From positions 12,200,100 through 12,264,099 of the forward strand of contig OY821518.1 in the NCBI GenBank assembly GCA_963682025.1: a stretch of DNA of 64,000 nt, given 5' to 3'. The translations under genes and the position numbers were made by a program. A model generated the notes under the pieces. That model was not told the DNA's origin and made no database searches. It saw nothing but the letters and a program-made list of their open reading frames with translations. Every line of letters starts with the position of its first letter. Within the stretch, counting starts at the first letter, position 1. The DNA is from Cordilura impudica (lineage: Eukaryota > Arthropoda > Insecta > Diptera > Scathophagidae). Shown here piece by piece: positions 63,075 to 64,000 of this stretch.

Positions 63075-64000
63075 TAATGGCAATAATAAATTTTTTTGAA
63101 GAGTTAAAAACCAGAATAATAAAGGATTTTACTGCCGGGTTTAAGGAAAAGAAAATTGTGAGAAATATTTTATGAATAAATTCATAATTTCAAAAATGAT
63201 CGTGAAAGAGGTACGGTGACGACTCAATATTTAGGCGGCAGGCACCTAAAACGAGTGAAAGACAGAATAATTTAATATCAAAAAGTTTAAAAATTTTCAA
63301 AAATGCCACCTAAAGAGGTCATTAAAAATCTGAAACTAAAAATATGTGCTTGAACTGTTTTCCCGATGAGCAATTGAGGCTGTTCCCGGTTGTTATCATC
63401 CAGTGAAGAAACCACTGATATCAAAGAAAAAATGTCTGGCTCGCATATATTTTACTAAAGAACACATTAACTGGTCTAGACGGAATTTGAATACTGTTCT
63501 CTTTACAGATGGATCCAAGTTTAATTTAAGAGTCCAAGATGGATGATCGTTTTTACGATGACCAAATTAAAAAAGACTAGGTCCAATAACAAATCTGATA
63601 AGTTTGGTGGCGCCAATATTGGATTCCTTTTCGGACCAAGGAATAGCTTCAATTCCTATAGTAAAAGATACCCTAACTATAATTGGATACAGGCAAATTC
63701 TAGTTGACGTAATGTATTCATATGCGAAGGAACATATGCCTCTGGTCAGGAAGTTCCAATATGACAATGACTCAAAATACACCTCCAAACTTGTAACCGA
63801 ATTGCTATAATCTAATGCAGTTATTATTTTGCAACGGCCAGCCCAAATTACCAGATCTCAGTACCATTTAACTCTAAGGGAATTTGTAAATCGAACAATA
63901 GGGACACGAAATTACACAGACAAAAGGCAGTCAATTCACAGTGGCAAAAAATTTCAATGGATATCATCAACAATTTAATTGACTTCATGTAACGGCAACA
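63075..64000 (+). pseudogene. Tc1-like transposase, degraded, runs off the window
   Basis: The region up to about 63400 is frame-shifted N-terminal sequence. KKPLISKKKCLARIYFTKEH, INWSRRNLNTVLFTDGSKFN (63412-63530) contains the first catalytic Asp in FTDGSKF, with the usual DESKF changed to DGSKF. VKDTLTIIGYRQILVDVMYS and YAKEHMPLVRKFQYDNDSKY (63662-63775) hold the second Asp in YDNDSKYTS. RPAQITRSQYHLTLREFVNR at about 63835 is a distorted version of the PAQSPDLNPIE block with the catalytic Glu region damaged. It continues beyond 64000. Inactive. Confidence 0.85.

Noticed and set aside
1..64000. CRISPR arrays, operons, phage or bacterial genes
   Set aside because: The repeats present are interspersed or tandem without regular spacers, and all recognisable genes are animal nuclear or animal transposon types.

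Overview
This 64 kb window looks like intergenic DNA from a higher fly (Diptera, probably Schizophora). It is very AT-rich and transposon-dense. It carries eukaryotic nuclear tRNA genes, a spliced insect neuropeptide gene and fly-type mobile elements (mariner, piggyBac, Tc1-like, hAT, Helitron-like, Jockey-like LINEs). There are no operons, Shine-Dalgarno sites or CRISPR arrays. I see three host genes. One is the first coding exon of the proctolin precursor (Proct, minus strand, 4987-5352), with a phase-0 splice donor and a candidate TATA box. The other two are identical tRNA-Val(AAC) genes on the minus strand (39398-39470 and 51034-51106). Nearly everything else is mobile DNA or its wreckage.

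Layout. 0-4.4 kb: C-rich tract, a damaged Jockey/CR1-type LINE, and a Helitron-like copy split by a mariner. 4.9-5.45 kb: Proct. 6.7-7.7 kb: a LINE scrap and a short Penelope-like/retrozyme-like repeat carrying a complete hammerhead ribozyme motif. 7.97-11.06 kb: a 3.1 kb piggyBac with TTAA duplications and a broken transposase. 12.5-19.4 kb: Helitron-like copies, a Tc1-like pseudogene and two copies of an unclassified ~770 bp repeat (family B); one copy is interrupted by a 652 bp hAT fold-back element, the other by a 761 bp terminal-inverted-repeat element. 21.4-23.2 kb: a Helitron-like copy nested inside another, a mariner scrap and family B. 23.26-28.57 kb: an hAT transposon split by two LINEs, one of which is itself split by family B. 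29-34.6 kb: a 117 bp hairpin MITE, a piggyBac-like MITE, a second mariner, a Transib-like fragment and a second hammerhead locus. 35-36.6 kb: pseudogene of an uncharacterised insect multicopy protein. 37-41 kb: a pair of inverted MITEs, a Helitron-like copy and tRNA-Val. 41.3-43.3 kb: a 2 kb degenerate minisatellite. 44.2-47.15 kb: a palindromic element with ~1 kb arms around coding remnants. 47.4-49.4 kb: partly tandem-duplicated Tc1-like wreckage. 51-57.4 kb: tRNA-Val, family B, Helitron-like, and a Transib-like transposase pseudogene. 57.6-64 kb: hammerhead-like motifs, a Harbinger-like element inside a Helitron-like copy, nested retrozyme-like repeats, a MITE and a Tc1-like pseudogene running off the end.

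The most noteworthy signals are the hammerhead motifs (one complete at 7466-7512, two near-complete, two degenerate), whose stem III is a short palindrome suited to a dimeric ribozyme; the long serine-rich extension ahead of the proctolin signal peptide; the large palindromic element at 44-47 kb; and family B, shown to be mobile because removing one copy restores a LINE reading frame exactly. Family assignments rest on motif recognition by eye. Coordinates of repeat edges without target duplications are approximate to about 10-30 bases.
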